DNA of 49,013 nucleotides from Candidatus Bathyarchaeota archaeon (GTDB lineage: Archaea > Thermoproteota > Bathyarchaeia > Bathyarchaeales > Bathycorpusculaceae), in the NCBI GenBank assembly GCA_026014705.1, contig JAOZHU010000043.1:1-49013 (forward strand). The letters are read 5' to 3'. This document shows positions 1 through 6,636 of the stretch, piece after piece. Position numbers and translations under genes: made by a program. A model generated the notes under the pieces. It did no database searches. It was not told where the DNA came from and saw nothing but the letters and a program-made list of their open reading frames with translations. The first letter of the stretch is position 1. Every line of letters starts with the position of its first letter.

Positions 1-1
1 G

Positions 2-529
2 AACTTTAAGAGCGGCGTTGGCGGTTTTACGCTTAGGCTGAGCCATGAGCCTTCTGCTGCGGAGGTGATTTCGGAGCTTAAGGAGGCTATTGGCAGGAAG
101 GCTTGGAGGGAGATTGTTTTTTGCGGTTTCGGTGAGCCTACTGCGAGCTTGGATTGTCTTGTTGAGGTGGCGCGGTGGATTAGGCGGAATTACGCTAAAC
201 CTGTGGTGATTCGGGTGAACACGAATGGGCATGGCTACGTGCTTAATGCTGGGAGGGATGTGGTTGCGGAGTTGAAGGCTGCTGGTGTGGATAAAGTCAG
301 TGTGAGTTTGAATGCGCATGATGAGGCAGTGTATTCTGAGGTTTGTAAGCCTGCGTTTGCTGGTGCTTACGATGCTGTTTTGAAGTTTATTGAGCGTGCA
401 AAGGCGGAGTTGGATGTGGAGGTTACGGCTGTGACGACACCTGAGGTTGACTTGCGAGAGGTAGAAGCTTTGGCGAAGCGGTTGGGTGTGAAGTTTCGGT
501 TGCGGGTGTGTGTCCCGTGTTTTTGGTAG
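2..529 (+). CDS. TatD-linked radical SAM protein, C-terminal part (gene open at window start)
   Basis: The frame is open from base 2, so the N-terminus and the CxxxCxxC cluster motif lie outside the window. The visible residues match the TatD-associated radical SAM family: a GVGGFTLRL stretch, a PSAAEVISEL helix start, VFCGFGEPT (the GGE-like SAM-binding strand), RVNTNGHG and KVSVSLNAHD. Family members are about 200 residues and are thought to act with TatD-type hydrolases; the reaction is not established. A GTG at 65 could be mistaken for the start, but the conserved residues upstream of it show that it is internal. The end is TAG at 527-529. Only the C-terminal 175 residues are visible, so the assignment rests on these motifs. 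Confidence 0.8.
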   Translation, partial: NFKSGVGGFTLRLSHEPSAAEVISELKEAIGRKAWREIVFCGFGEPTASLDCLVEVARWIRRNYAKPVVIRVNTNGHGYVLNAGRDVVAELKAAGVDKVSVSLNAHDEAVYSEVCKPAFAGAYDAVLKFIERAKAELDVEVTAVTTPEVDLREVEALAKRLGVKFRLRVCVPCFW

Positions 530-641
530 CACGGTGTTTTGGTTGAGGTTTATGTTTTTCCTTGCTGAGGCAGAGGCTGCTGTTTTCTGAAGGGTGTCTA
601 TGGACAGCGAACTGGCGGTTTATCGGCGTCTAAACGTGGAA

Positions 642-676
642 AGCGCGTGGAGCAGTCTATAGCCCCCCTTTAAATA
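642..676 (+). repeat. 35-base repeated element, copy 1
   Basis: AGCGCGTGGA, five variable bases, then CTATAGCC followed by C-rich and T/A-rich sequence. It aligns without gaps to 7465-7499 at 28 of 35 positions, with the same spacing between the two conserved blocks. The last bases (CCCTTTAAATA) could be a BRE/TATA pair that drives the RNA candidate beginning near 707. The function is unknown. Confidence 0.6.
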
Positions 677-706
677 GTTTATATAGCGTTGGAAGCGCTG
701 TGCGGG

Positions 707-761
707 ATAGACCCTCTATAGGTTTCTGCAATGAACCACTAATAGGCTCCAAATATGCTGG
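707..761 (+). ncRNA. candidate structured RNA or repeat, copy 1
   Basis: A short hairpin ATAGA-CCC-TCTAT (707-719) overlaps CTATAGGTTTCTGCA (716-730), then a 7-base variable linker, then ACTAATAGGC.CCAAATATG..GG (738-761). The same arrangement recurs at 36377-36433, with 36 of 46 identical positions in an ungapped alignment. In the second copy the hairpin reads ATAGG-CCCT-CCTAT, so one A-U pair has become G-C, a compensatory change. A TATA-like stretch (TTTATATAG, 678-686) lies about 25 bases upstream, as expected for an archaeal promoter. Transcription is inferred. Confidence 0.45.
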
Positions 762-1170
762 TGTGGTTGATTGTGTGTGAGTTGGTGGTGACGCTTTCTC
801 TTGTTTCTGCATTGTTTTGATATTTGACGGCAGATATGTTAGTGTATGCCGTTGCAGAATTGCCCATGGGTTTGGAGTTTAAGCGGTTCTCCTTTTATGA
901 CAGATTTTCCTGTGCGGTCGTCGTTTGATTGAAAAATCTAGTTTAACCAGGATACGTTTATCGGCGTTGTGAGTTGCATGGCGTTTTACATCATATCTTT
1001 GTTTTGTTATTTTTTTGATTCGTATCTAAAGGAAAGGCTTGCACAAGAGGAGACTCTCGATTCGTGATCTGTCTTAGCGGATTTCTCTGAACAATTGAGG
1101 ATTTCTATTTGCCATTGTTGGAGAATTGAGGATTTGTTTTTGTTTCAATGCGACATAGAAACACGTAAAT

Positions 1171-1180
1171 GTTATAAAAA
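1171..1180 (+). promoter_or_regulatory. TATA box of the restriction endonuclease gene
   Basis: GTTATAAAAA about 33 bases before the ATG at 1213 predicts transcription starting near 1200, giving a very short leader. Two identical 12-mers about 50-80 bases further upstream could be regulatory sites. Confidence 0.55.
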
Positions 1181-1212
1181 GTATCAGCCCATACTGACTG
1201 ATTGATTTTGCT

Positions 1213-1968
1213 ATGGACTATGGAGAATTTGTTGAACGAATCAAGCAAATAAAAGAAAGGGGCTTTGTTGAGTCATGTCGAAGCGGGGACACGGGCATAG
1301 GCAAAACTTTGGAGGATTTGTTAGGCATCGCGGAGAATAATATTGCTGGCCCCGACTTTGGCGTTTATGAGTTAAAATCAGGCAGGAAAGATTCTCTCTC
1401 AATGCTTACGTTATTTACAAAGGCACCTATGCCGAAAGGCGCAAACAAGAGCCTTTTGGAAGCATTTGGATATAAGCAGCGCGTCAAGAAGAACCAAAAA
1501 CAGCGGAATGTGACAGATTACATAGATGCTGAAATCCGTGAACAAGAATGCAATATTAGGGAAAAAGAACTTCATGTTACAGTTGATTCCAAATCTGTCA
1601 ATAGTGTTGGTCTAAGGCTAGAAATTAAGAATAAGCGAATTTACATCAGCAACACCAAGAATGTGTTGGCTTATTATGATGAAGCTGTTTTGAGGGAAGC
1701 TTTTGAGAAGAAATACAAGAAATTGATACTCGTTTTAGCCTCAAGCAAGAAAGAGCAGGGCAAAGAGTGGTTCTGGTTTAACGAGGCATATTTGCTTGAA
1801 GGGTTCAGTTTTGACAGATTCGCTGAACTCGTTAAAGAAGGAACTATCAAGCTAGACCTGAGAATTGGGCACTACCCAGATGGCAGACCACATGACCACG
1901 GAACGGGTTTTCGAGTACTACCGAAAGATAGACCTAAGTGCTTCGAGAAGATTGTCAGACTAATCTAG
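1213..1968 (+). CDS. MvaI/BcnI-family type II restriction endonuclease
   Basis: A 251-residue protein with the characteristic N-terminal block of the MvaI/BcnI family: SGDTGIGKTLEDLLGIAENN at residues 24-43, then a PD-(D/E)xK nuclease core GPDFGVYELKSGR with D48, E53 and K55 as likely metal-binding and catalytic residues. Known members cut CC(W/S)GG-type sites as monomers; the site here cannot be read from sequence. The gene runs tail to tail with a DNA methyltransferase, the two stop codons overlapping by 3 bases (1965-1968), which completes an R-M cassette. The start is the ATG at 1213, just after a good TATA box. The length is normal for the family (about 240-250) and no frame damage is visible. 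Confidence 0.88.
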   Translation: MDYGEFVERIKQIKERGFVESCRSGDTGIGKTLEDLLGIAENNIAGPDFGVYELKSGRKDSLSMLTLFTKAPMPKGANKSLLEAFGYKQRVKKNQKQRNVTDYIDAEIREQECNIREKELHVTVDSKSVNSVGLRLEIKNKRIYISNTKNVLAYYDEAVLREAFEKKYKKLILVLASSKKEQGKEWFWFNEAYLLEGFSFDRFAELVKEGTIKLDLRIGHYPDGRPHDHGTGFRVLPKDRPKCFEKIVRLI

Positions 1969-3212
1969 GGTTTCCAGAAATCTAGAATAAACTCCATTGT
2001 TGCACCCAAGGATATGAAGTTGCTTGGCCAGCCGAATATGCCTACTCTGTTCACGAGATTGCGTTTATCCCAGATGAAAGTGTTTCTAAACTCGAAACCA
2101 GCTTTCTGCAAGGCGCCGAGAATGTATACGTGCGTTGGAATTCGTTTGTTGTTTTCCCAAACATCATTAACATTTATTATGCAATGAGCCCGCTTTCTCA
2201 TCAAAGGCAAAATTCCCGAGTATATCTCTTGGATCGCTTTGCTATAGCCTTCATGATTCATAGTGCCGAGGTCAGAGGGGTTATTGGAGTATTGCTGCAC
2301 TTTCAGGTAGTGACTGTTTTTTCTGAGGTCGCCTCTTATGCTTTTGTTTAGCCGTCTATGTGCTAACATATTAGCGTAAGGCGGCGAAGTAATGCACAAT
2401 GAGACTGTGTTTTCCTCTAAATACGCAGGTATATTATGTGCGTCGTCTAAAATTGCAATCTGCTGAGTCCCATCATCTAATATCTTCTTTTGCCCAAGCC
2501 TTTTTCTGCTAATCTCGATGTACTCTTCCTTCAAATCAAAGCCCACGGCGTTTCTGCCTAAGTCTTGCGCCGCTAAGAGAGTACTGCCAATTCCAACAAA
2601 GGGATCTAAAACAAGCTCGCCTCTGTGAGTCAACGTTTTGATAAAATGGGCAGGCAATGCTATGGGGAAAACTGCTGGATGCACATCCTTATCACGTATA
2701 TCTCTGCCCTCATAATAAAATTCTTTAATTTCATCGTTGGTTATCGGAAATTGCTGAATTGCAACTTGGCTTTTTACCCATTCCTTGGCTGTAATGCAGC
2801 TGATATGACGCGAGTCGCAATCGCAGGTTTTTACGAACCCTATTTTCAGCTTTTTCCCACTGTCTGCAGCAGGGGGGACTTCAGCGGCGAGAGGAACAAA
2901 GGCATTTGGAGATTTTGTTTCTGGTTCAAAATTATAATTTTTGCGCTCGTTTGCTAGGATTTGGAAGCCGCCATTATTTTTAGAAATAATTATCTGCGTA
3001 TTTACGGTAAATCTGTTCTTCAGATAATCCGACCAGAGCCTCCCGAATTTATCCACTTTGGCAGCCACGCCATTCAGCTTTGTCTCAAACGGAACTGCGC
3101 TATCACCGATTAGCTCCGCTCGATGCTGAACAGGAATATGAATAAACCCCAAGCTTACTTCCATCTTCTTAAGGGTCTTTACGACCATAGCCACCATTAC
3201 TTCTATTTGCAT
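1965..3212 (-). CDS. site-specific DNA amino-methyltransferase (m4C or m6A) of the R-M pair
   Basis: A 415-residue protein. The AdoMet-binding motif LDPFVGIGST is at residues 202-211, followed by the catalytic TSPPY motif at 275-279. TSPPY is typical of exocyclic amino-methyltransferases, and in BcnI/MvaI systems usually of N4-cytosine enzymes. The order (motif X/I before IV) fits the alpha/gamma arrangement rather than beta. The N-terminal ~150 residues have no motif I recognise and may include target recognition. ATG at 3212 is preceded by GAGGA, and a TATA-like TTAATTAAAA lies near 3253-3262. It faces the nuclease gene tail to tail, so the two have separate promoters. Its role is to protect host DNA at the same site as the nuclease. 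Confidence 0.88.
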   Translation of the reverse strand: MQIEVMVAMVVKTLKKMEVSLGFIHIPVQHRAELIGDSAVPFETKLNGVAAKVDKFGRLWSDYLKNRFTVNTQIIISKNNGGFQILANERKNYNFEPETKSPNAFVPLAAEVPPAADSGKKLKIGFVKTCDCDSRHISCITAKEWVKSQVAIQQFPITNDEIKEFYYEGRDIRDKDVHPAVFPIALPAHFIKTLTHRGELVLDPFVGIGSTLLAAQDLGRNAVGFDLKEEYIEISRKRLGQKKILDDGTQQIAILDDAHNIPAYLEENTVSLCITSPPYANMLAHRRLNKSIRGDLRKNSHYLKVQQYSNNPSDLGTMNHEGYSKAIQEIYSGILPLMRKRAHCIINVNDVWENNKRIPTHVYILGALQKAGFEFRNTFIWDKRNLVNRVGIFGWPSNFISLGATMEFILDFWKP

Positions 3213-3369
3213 TTCCTCTTCTATAAATCTAATCTCCGAAGCTTTTCGCGAGTTTTAATTAACCACAAGCGCAATGAGAAGATTAAACAAAGAGGGAATG
3301 GGGATTATGAACCTATTTTCTTGTGGTGAAGGTTTTTATTTGTTGTGTGCAAAGTGCTTATTGCGCAGT

Positions 3370-3443
3370 GCCTCGATAGCTCAGCCCGGTAGAGCGGCTG
3401 CCTTGTAAGCAGCAGGCCGCGGGATCAAGGCCCGCTCGAGGCT
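3370..3443 (+). tRNA. tRNA-Thr (anticodon TGT)
   Basis: Cloverleaf read by eye: acceptor GCCTCGA/TCGAGGC, D arm GCTC/GAGC, anticodon stem GCTGC/GCAGC with loop CTTGTAA (anticodon TGT), T stem GCGGG/CCCGC, discriminator T as usual for archaeal tRNA-Thr. No intron, no encoded CCA. The T loop reads ATCAAGG, so position 54 is A instead of T/U. A TATA-like TTTTTATTT (3330-3338) lies about 35 bases upstream. It is identical to the tRNA at 6111-6184 except for the first anticodon base. Confidence 0.95.
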
Positions 3444-3458
3444 CCTCTTATGCTCTAT

Positions 3459-3689
3459 TTATTCAGGCATTTCAGGCTCGTCGTCCTTCGCGGCGCTTGG
3501 TTTCTCAGCGGCAAGTTTGTATTTACGGGCTTGCGTGTCCACCAGTTCGTTCTCAAACAGTTTCCGCAACGACTTGAAAACTTTTTTAGGCGATTCGCCT
3601 GTTTTCTCGCAGATTTCCTGAAGACTCAACTCGCCGCATTCTTTCAACGTGGCTATCACGCTTTCGTCTGTCTTGTTAAGCTTCACCAT
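3459..3689 (-). CDS. small winged-helix DNA-binding protein
   Basis: A 76-residue protein with a compact winged-helix pattern at residues 5-55 (DESVIATLKECGELSLQEIC, then ESPKKVFKSLRKLFENELV) followed by an acidic, proline-rich tail. It resembles small MarR/ArsR-type archaeal regulators, but I cannot name a family. I chose the ATG at 3689, which has GGGAG about 11 bases upstream; a TTG at 3707 would add six residues. It converges on the tRNA-Thr gene and lies 140 bases from the divergently transcribed Lrp-type domain gene, whose promoter it might control. Confidence 0.72.
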   Translation of the reverse strand: MVKLNKTDESVIATLKECGELSLQEICEKTGESPKKVFKSLRKLFENELVDTQARKYKLAAEKPSAAKDDEPEMPE

Positions 3690-3785
3690 AGCAGAGCCAA
3701 CTCCCAATTAGCTTTACTCTTATGCGTAGCAAGGCTTTTTCAATTTATCGGTCGCAAAACCCGCAAACTCTTAATACACAAACCC

Positions 3786-3798
3786 ACTATAAATAATA
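3786..3798 (+). promoter_or_regulatory. TATA box of the trmY operon
   Basis: CTATAAATAATAG lies about 35 bases before the first codon at 3829, and AAGGAG at 3814-3819 is the ribosome-binding site. It would drive both small Lrp-domain genes and trmY. Confidence 0.6.
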
Positions 3799-3828
3799 GT
3801 GTAGCCACACTTCAAGGAGAAACCAACC

Positions 3829-4086
3829 TTGGAAGCATACATTCTGCTGAAAATAATCAACCAAACCGAACTCTGCGGGCAATACCGCTCCATAATCGAA
3901 CAAATCAAGAAAATGAACGGCGTAAAAGAAGCACAACTCCTATTCGGCGACTTCGACGCCATAGTCAAACTTGACATGCCCAAAATCCACGACATAGAAA
4001 ACATGGTGCTCGAAGACCTCTGCATGATCCAAGGCGTAGAATCCACATTGACGCTCCTCTGCGTAGACGAACAACTCGTAAAATAG
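3829..4086 (+). CDS. stand-alone Lrp/AsnC ligand-binding (RAM) domain protein, copy 1
   Basis: An 85-residue protein consisting only of the alpha-beta RAM domain of Lrp/AsnC regulators, with no helix-turn-helix. Recognisable elements are an opening strand EAYILLKI, the helix IIEQIKKMNGVKEAQLLFGDFDAIVKL, and a closing strand GVESTLTLLCV. Such single-domain proteins assemble into rings and bind amino acids; some modulate full-length Lrp proteins. The start is TTG at 3829, preceded by AAGGAG. A second, similar gene begins 14 bases after its stop, so the pair is a tandem duplication co-transcribed with trmY. Confidence 0.85.
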   Translation: MEAYILLKIINQTELCGQYRSIIEQIKKMNGVKEAQLLFGDFDAIVKLDMPKIHDIENMVLEDLCMIQGVESTLTLLCVDEQLVK

Positions 4087-4099
4087 GGGGAAACAGAAA

Positions 4100-4345
4100 A
4101 TGGAAACAGGATACATACTCATCAACCTCAAACCAGGCCAGAAAAAACCGTTCCTCCAAAACATCAAAAAAATAAACGGCGTAACAGAAGCGCGCCTCGT
4201 ACTAGGCAACTGGGACGCAATCGCAAAAATCCAAGCGGAAAACATCCAAGAACTCGAAAAAATCTACCTCAACGAAATTGACAAAATCCCCAACATAACC
4301 CAAGCAAGACTGCACATCGTAGCCTGCCCAAGAACACGCAAATAG
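4100..4345 (+). CDS. stand-alone Lrp/AsnC ligand-binding (RAM) domain protein, copy 2
   Basis: An 81-residue paralogue of the preceding protein: opening strand TGYILINL, then KINGVTEARLVLGNWDAIAKI and a closing strand NITQARLHIVA. It also lacks a DNA-binding domain. ATG at 4100 follows GGGGG with normal spacing. The two copies differ at many positions, so they have probably diverged into hetero-oligomer partners or bind different ligands; that is inference. The trmY gene starts 34 bases downstream in the same direction. Confidence 0.85.
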   Translation: METGYILINLKPGQKKPFLQNIKKINGVTEARLVLGNWDAIAKIQAENIQELEKIYLNEIDKIPNITQARLHIVACPRTRK

Positions 4346-4378
4346 CATAAACAGCACACAACACAAAGCGGAAACACG

Positions 4379-4933
4379 ATGCCCGAATACATCCTCTACT
4401 CACGCCAAGGCAAAACCGACCCAAACTTCACTAATCTACACGACGCAGGGCGCTTAGACATCACACATGAATGCATAGTCGCCAGCCTATTCCTCTCTCA
4501 CGGCATACGAAAAAACGTAACCTTCCACGCCATACTAAACGGACCACCAAACCCGCCGCTGCACATACAAATCAACGGCGAAACGCTCTATGACGTACGC
4601 ACAGATGTGGGCACATGGCAAAACATCCTCAGAAAAGTCATCGCGGGCAAACCCCACCCCGGCATCAGCCTAAGCAAAACCAGCTTCGAAGCCCTGCTAA
4701 AAGCCAAAGCCGAAAACAGCGAAATATACATCCTCGAGGAACACGGCAAAAACATTCACCAAACCCAGCTGGCTGACGACGCAGTTTTCGTGCTAGGCGA
4801 CCACATTGGCTTACCCAAAAAAGCCGAAACCTACGCCCTAAGATACGGAGAAAAAATCAGCCTCGGAAAACAGCCCTACCTCGCAGCCTCATGCATAACA
4901 ATCATCAACTACCTACTGGACAACCAACGCTAA
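4379..4933 (+). CDS. trmY: tRNA (pseudouridine-54-N1)-methyltransferase TrmY
   Basis: A 184-residue SPOUT-family methyltransferase. Family features are the RLDITHECIVASLFLSHGIRKNV stretch near residues 22-44, the GPPNPP segment, and the knot-forming C-terminal motif FVLGDHIGLPKKAE at about residues 137-150, which binds AdoMet. TrmY converts pseudouridine-54 of archaeal tRNAs to N1-methylpseudouridine. The length matches the family (about 190-200). It is the last gene of a three-gene run and overlaps the stop of thiL by 4 bases tail to tail. Both tRNA-Thr genes nearby have A54 and so cannot be substrates. Confidence 0.93.
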   Translation: MPEYILYSRQGKTDPNFTNLHDAGRLDITHECIVASLFLSHGIRKNVTFHAILNGPPNPPLHIQINGETLYDVRTDVGTWQNILRKVIAGKPHPGISLSKTSFEALLKAKAENSEIYILEEHGKNIHQTQLADDAVFVLGDHIGLPKKAETYALRYGEKISLGKQPYLAASCITIINYLLDNQR

Positions 4934-5952
4934 ACTCGACTCTTAAAATGCTCCCAACCACGCGGCTCAACCAAACGCTTTTTCCCATCAGCCTCCAAGA
5001 CAACCCGCTTGTCACGCGTCACTTTGCCAATTGGTAAAAGGCAACCGCCAACAGCCTCAACACCAGCCTCAGCATCAGTCCACAACTTGGGCTTAACCGT
5101 AACCACTAGCTCGTACTCTTCACCGCCGTAAAGAGCCAACTCCAACGCGTCTAAGCCGTTAAACTCAGCGAAGCGCCGAACCTCACTAGCCACGGGCAAA
5201 CTGTTAACTGAGAGACCCACGCCGCTCATCCGCGCAAGCTCATGCAAACTCCAAGCCAAACCGTCACTGGAATCCACAGCAGCCGACACCGCGCCTGAGC
5301 GGCTTAAGGCTAAACCTTCCTGCAAACGCGCCTGCGGCATAAAAACCGCCCCCACCAAAACCTCGCGCAACTCCTTCGAAACTGCGTATCCGTCCAGCAA
5401 AACCCGCAAACCCGCAGCAGACTTGCCGAAAAAACCCGTAACCGCTACAATATCGTCAACCCTTGCGCCGCCACGCAGCATCAAAGCGTCCCGCTCAGCA
5501 ACACCGAAAACCGAAACAGCCACTGTAAGGTCTGAAGCCTCACCAGTGTCCCCGCCAACAATGTAAGCACCGTACTGCCGTGCACCAGCATTCAAGCCTC
5601 GCGCAATCTCCTCCACATCTCCACGCAGCAGATGCCTCGGCAACCCTAAAGAAACAAGCACAGCGCTCGGCGGCACGCCCTTAGCCGCAAAATCACTGAC
5701 GTTCATGACAACCGCTTTCCGCGCCGCCTGCCAAAAACTCATCCCCTTGGGAACATCAGTCTTACCCACAAGCATATCAGACTTCAAAACCGCAACTTTG
5801 CCACCGCCAAGAGCCACAGCGGACACGTCATCCCCAAAAGGCACAGGCGCATCAGGCATCATGTCCAAGCAGCCGCGAATGAGCTCAATTATTCTCCGCT
5901 CACCTAAATCACCGCCCAAACCATTCGAGCGGTTATGCCTATTTTTATGCAT
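4930..5952 (-). CDS. thiL: thiamine-monophosphate kinase ThiL
   Basis: A 340-residue member of the AIR-synthase/PurM-like ATP-grasp-unrelated kinase fold. Mg-ATP-binding features are FGDDVSAV at residues 39-46, KSDMLVGKTDVP at 57-68, NVSDFAAKGVPP at 84-95, VGGDTGE near 142, and ALYGGEEYELV in the C-terminal domain. It phosphorylates thiamine monophosphate to the active cofactor thiamine diphosphate. ATG at 5952 is used; the first dozen residues are poorly conserved in the family, so a slightly later start is possible. A TATA-like CTTAAATGTT (minus strand) lies about 80 bases upstream. No TPP riboswitch is visible in the leader. Confidence 0.93.
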   Translation of the reverse strand: MHKNRHNRSNGLGGDLGERRIIELIRGCLDMMPDAPVPFGDDVSAVALGGGKVAVLKSDMLVGKTDVPKGMSFWQAARKAVVMNVSDFAAKGVPPSAVLVSLGLPRHLLRGDVEEIARGLNAGARQYGAYIVGGDTGEASDLTVAVSVFGVAERDALMLRGGARVDDIVAVTGFFGKSAAGLRVLLDGYAVSKELREVLVGAVFMPQARLQEGLALSRSGAVSAAVDSSDGLAWSLHELARMSGVGLSVNSLPVASEVRRFAEFNGLDALELALYGGEEYELVVTVKPKLWTDAEAGVEAVGGCLLPIGKVTRDKRVVLEADGKKRLVEPRGWEHFKSRV

Positions 5953-6067
5953 GACTCAGTCCTCCAAGCGAAAAAGACCACCACAAATCAAATCGCCTCT
6001 CCAAGAACTGTTAACAGCAGAAACAACATTTAAGATTGGCGCTTGCCACCACAGGGGTTTCCGAACA

Positions 6068-6077
6068 TTTAAAAATG
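6068..6077 (+). promoter_or_regulatory. TATA box of tRNA-Thr(CGT)
   Basis: ATTTAAAAAT lies about 35-43 bases before the tRNA gene, a typical archaeal position that leaves a short 5' leader. Confidence 0.6.
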
Positions 6078-6110
6078 CGGGGTGCATCACTGATTAAGCG
6101 TTTGCGTGGT

Positions 6111-6184
6111 GCCTCGATAGCTCAGCCCGGTAGAGCGGCTGCCTCGTAAGCAGCAGGCCGCGGGATCAAGGCCCGCTCGAGGCT
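6111..6184 (+). tRNA. tRNA-Thr (anticodon CGT)
   Basis: Same cloverleaf as the tRNA at 3370-3443, with anticodon loop CTCGTAA (anticodon CGT, reading ACG). The 74 bases differ from the TGT isoacceptor at a single position, the wobble base. It keeps the unusual A54 T loop (ATCAAGG) and discriminator T. A T-rich run follows directly (6185-6189) and can serve as a terminator. No intron and no encoded CCA. Confidence 0.95.
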
Positions 6185-6296
6185 CTTTTTGTGTTTTTGT
6201 TGTTTTGTAGTTGTGTTGTTCATGTAGACGGAAAAGTTTATAAAATATTAATATTGCAGATATTCGCAGGCGCACGAACCGGGGGAGTGACGAAAA

Positions 6297-6629
6297 GTGA
6301 CGCTGTTTCACCTGCATGAAGATAAGCTTCGTTGCCCGTACAAGGGCTGCGAGAAGACGTTTGATAAGCCTACGGTGTTGACTGATGCGTCAACAGTTCC
6401 TCGTCAGTCGTTTTATGCGTGTCCTTTTTGTATGTCTAAGTTGGAAATTGTTACGGAGGGGTTGAAGATTGTGGATGTGCGGGCTGTTGATTACCCGACG
6501 GTTTTTGATTCTCCTGCCAAGTGCGCGCATTTTTCTGGGCTTTTGAATGGGTTGCCGTCTGATGGGACGTTGCCTGATGAGTGCCTCGTGTGTCCGAAGG
6601 TGCTTCAGTGTAACATCCGCAAGAAATAG
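6297..6629 (+). CDS. zinc-ribbon protein of unknown function
   Basis: A 110-residue protein with a broken CxxxxC...CxxC zinc-ribbon in the N-terminal half (CPYKGC at residues 13-18, CPFC at 42-45) and a second cysteine cluster at the end (ECLVCPKVLQC). Between them it has no recognisable domain. The start is GTG at 6297; upstream GGGGGAG is about 10 bases away. It lies just downstream of tRNA-Thr(CGT) and converges on the eRF1-like gene. I do not recognise a family; a nucleic-acid or redox role is possible from the cysteines alone. Confidence 0.75.
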   Translation: MTLFHLHEDKLRCPYKGCEKTFDKPTVLTDASTVPRQSFYACPFCMSKLEIVTEGLKIVDVRAVDYPTVFDSPAKCAHFSGLLNGLPSDGTLPDECLVCPKVLQCNIRKK

Positions 6630-6636
6630 CTGTTTC

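Larger units (their letters stand above)
530..1212. other. 683-base non-coding stretch with two repeated elements and the nuclease promoter
   Basis: No open frame here has a credible start, ribosome-binding site and composition. The stretch holds a 35-base element repeated at 7465-7499, a candidate structured RNA repeated at 36377-36433, an AT-rich promoter-like stretch (TTTAAATAG / TTTATATAG, 669-686) between the two, a pair of identical 12-mers (AATTGAGGATTT at 1093-1104 and 1124-1135), and the TATA box of the restriction gene near 1171-1180. Confidence 0.7.

Noticed and set aside
3450-3974. 174-codon plus-strand frame
   Set aside because: Antisense to the wHTH gene and out of frame with the Lrp-domain gene; no ribosome-binding site or recognisable domain.
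5705-6097. 130-codon plus-strand frame
   Set aside because: Antisense to the start of thiL and running into non-coding sequence before tRNA-Thr; no recognisable domain.
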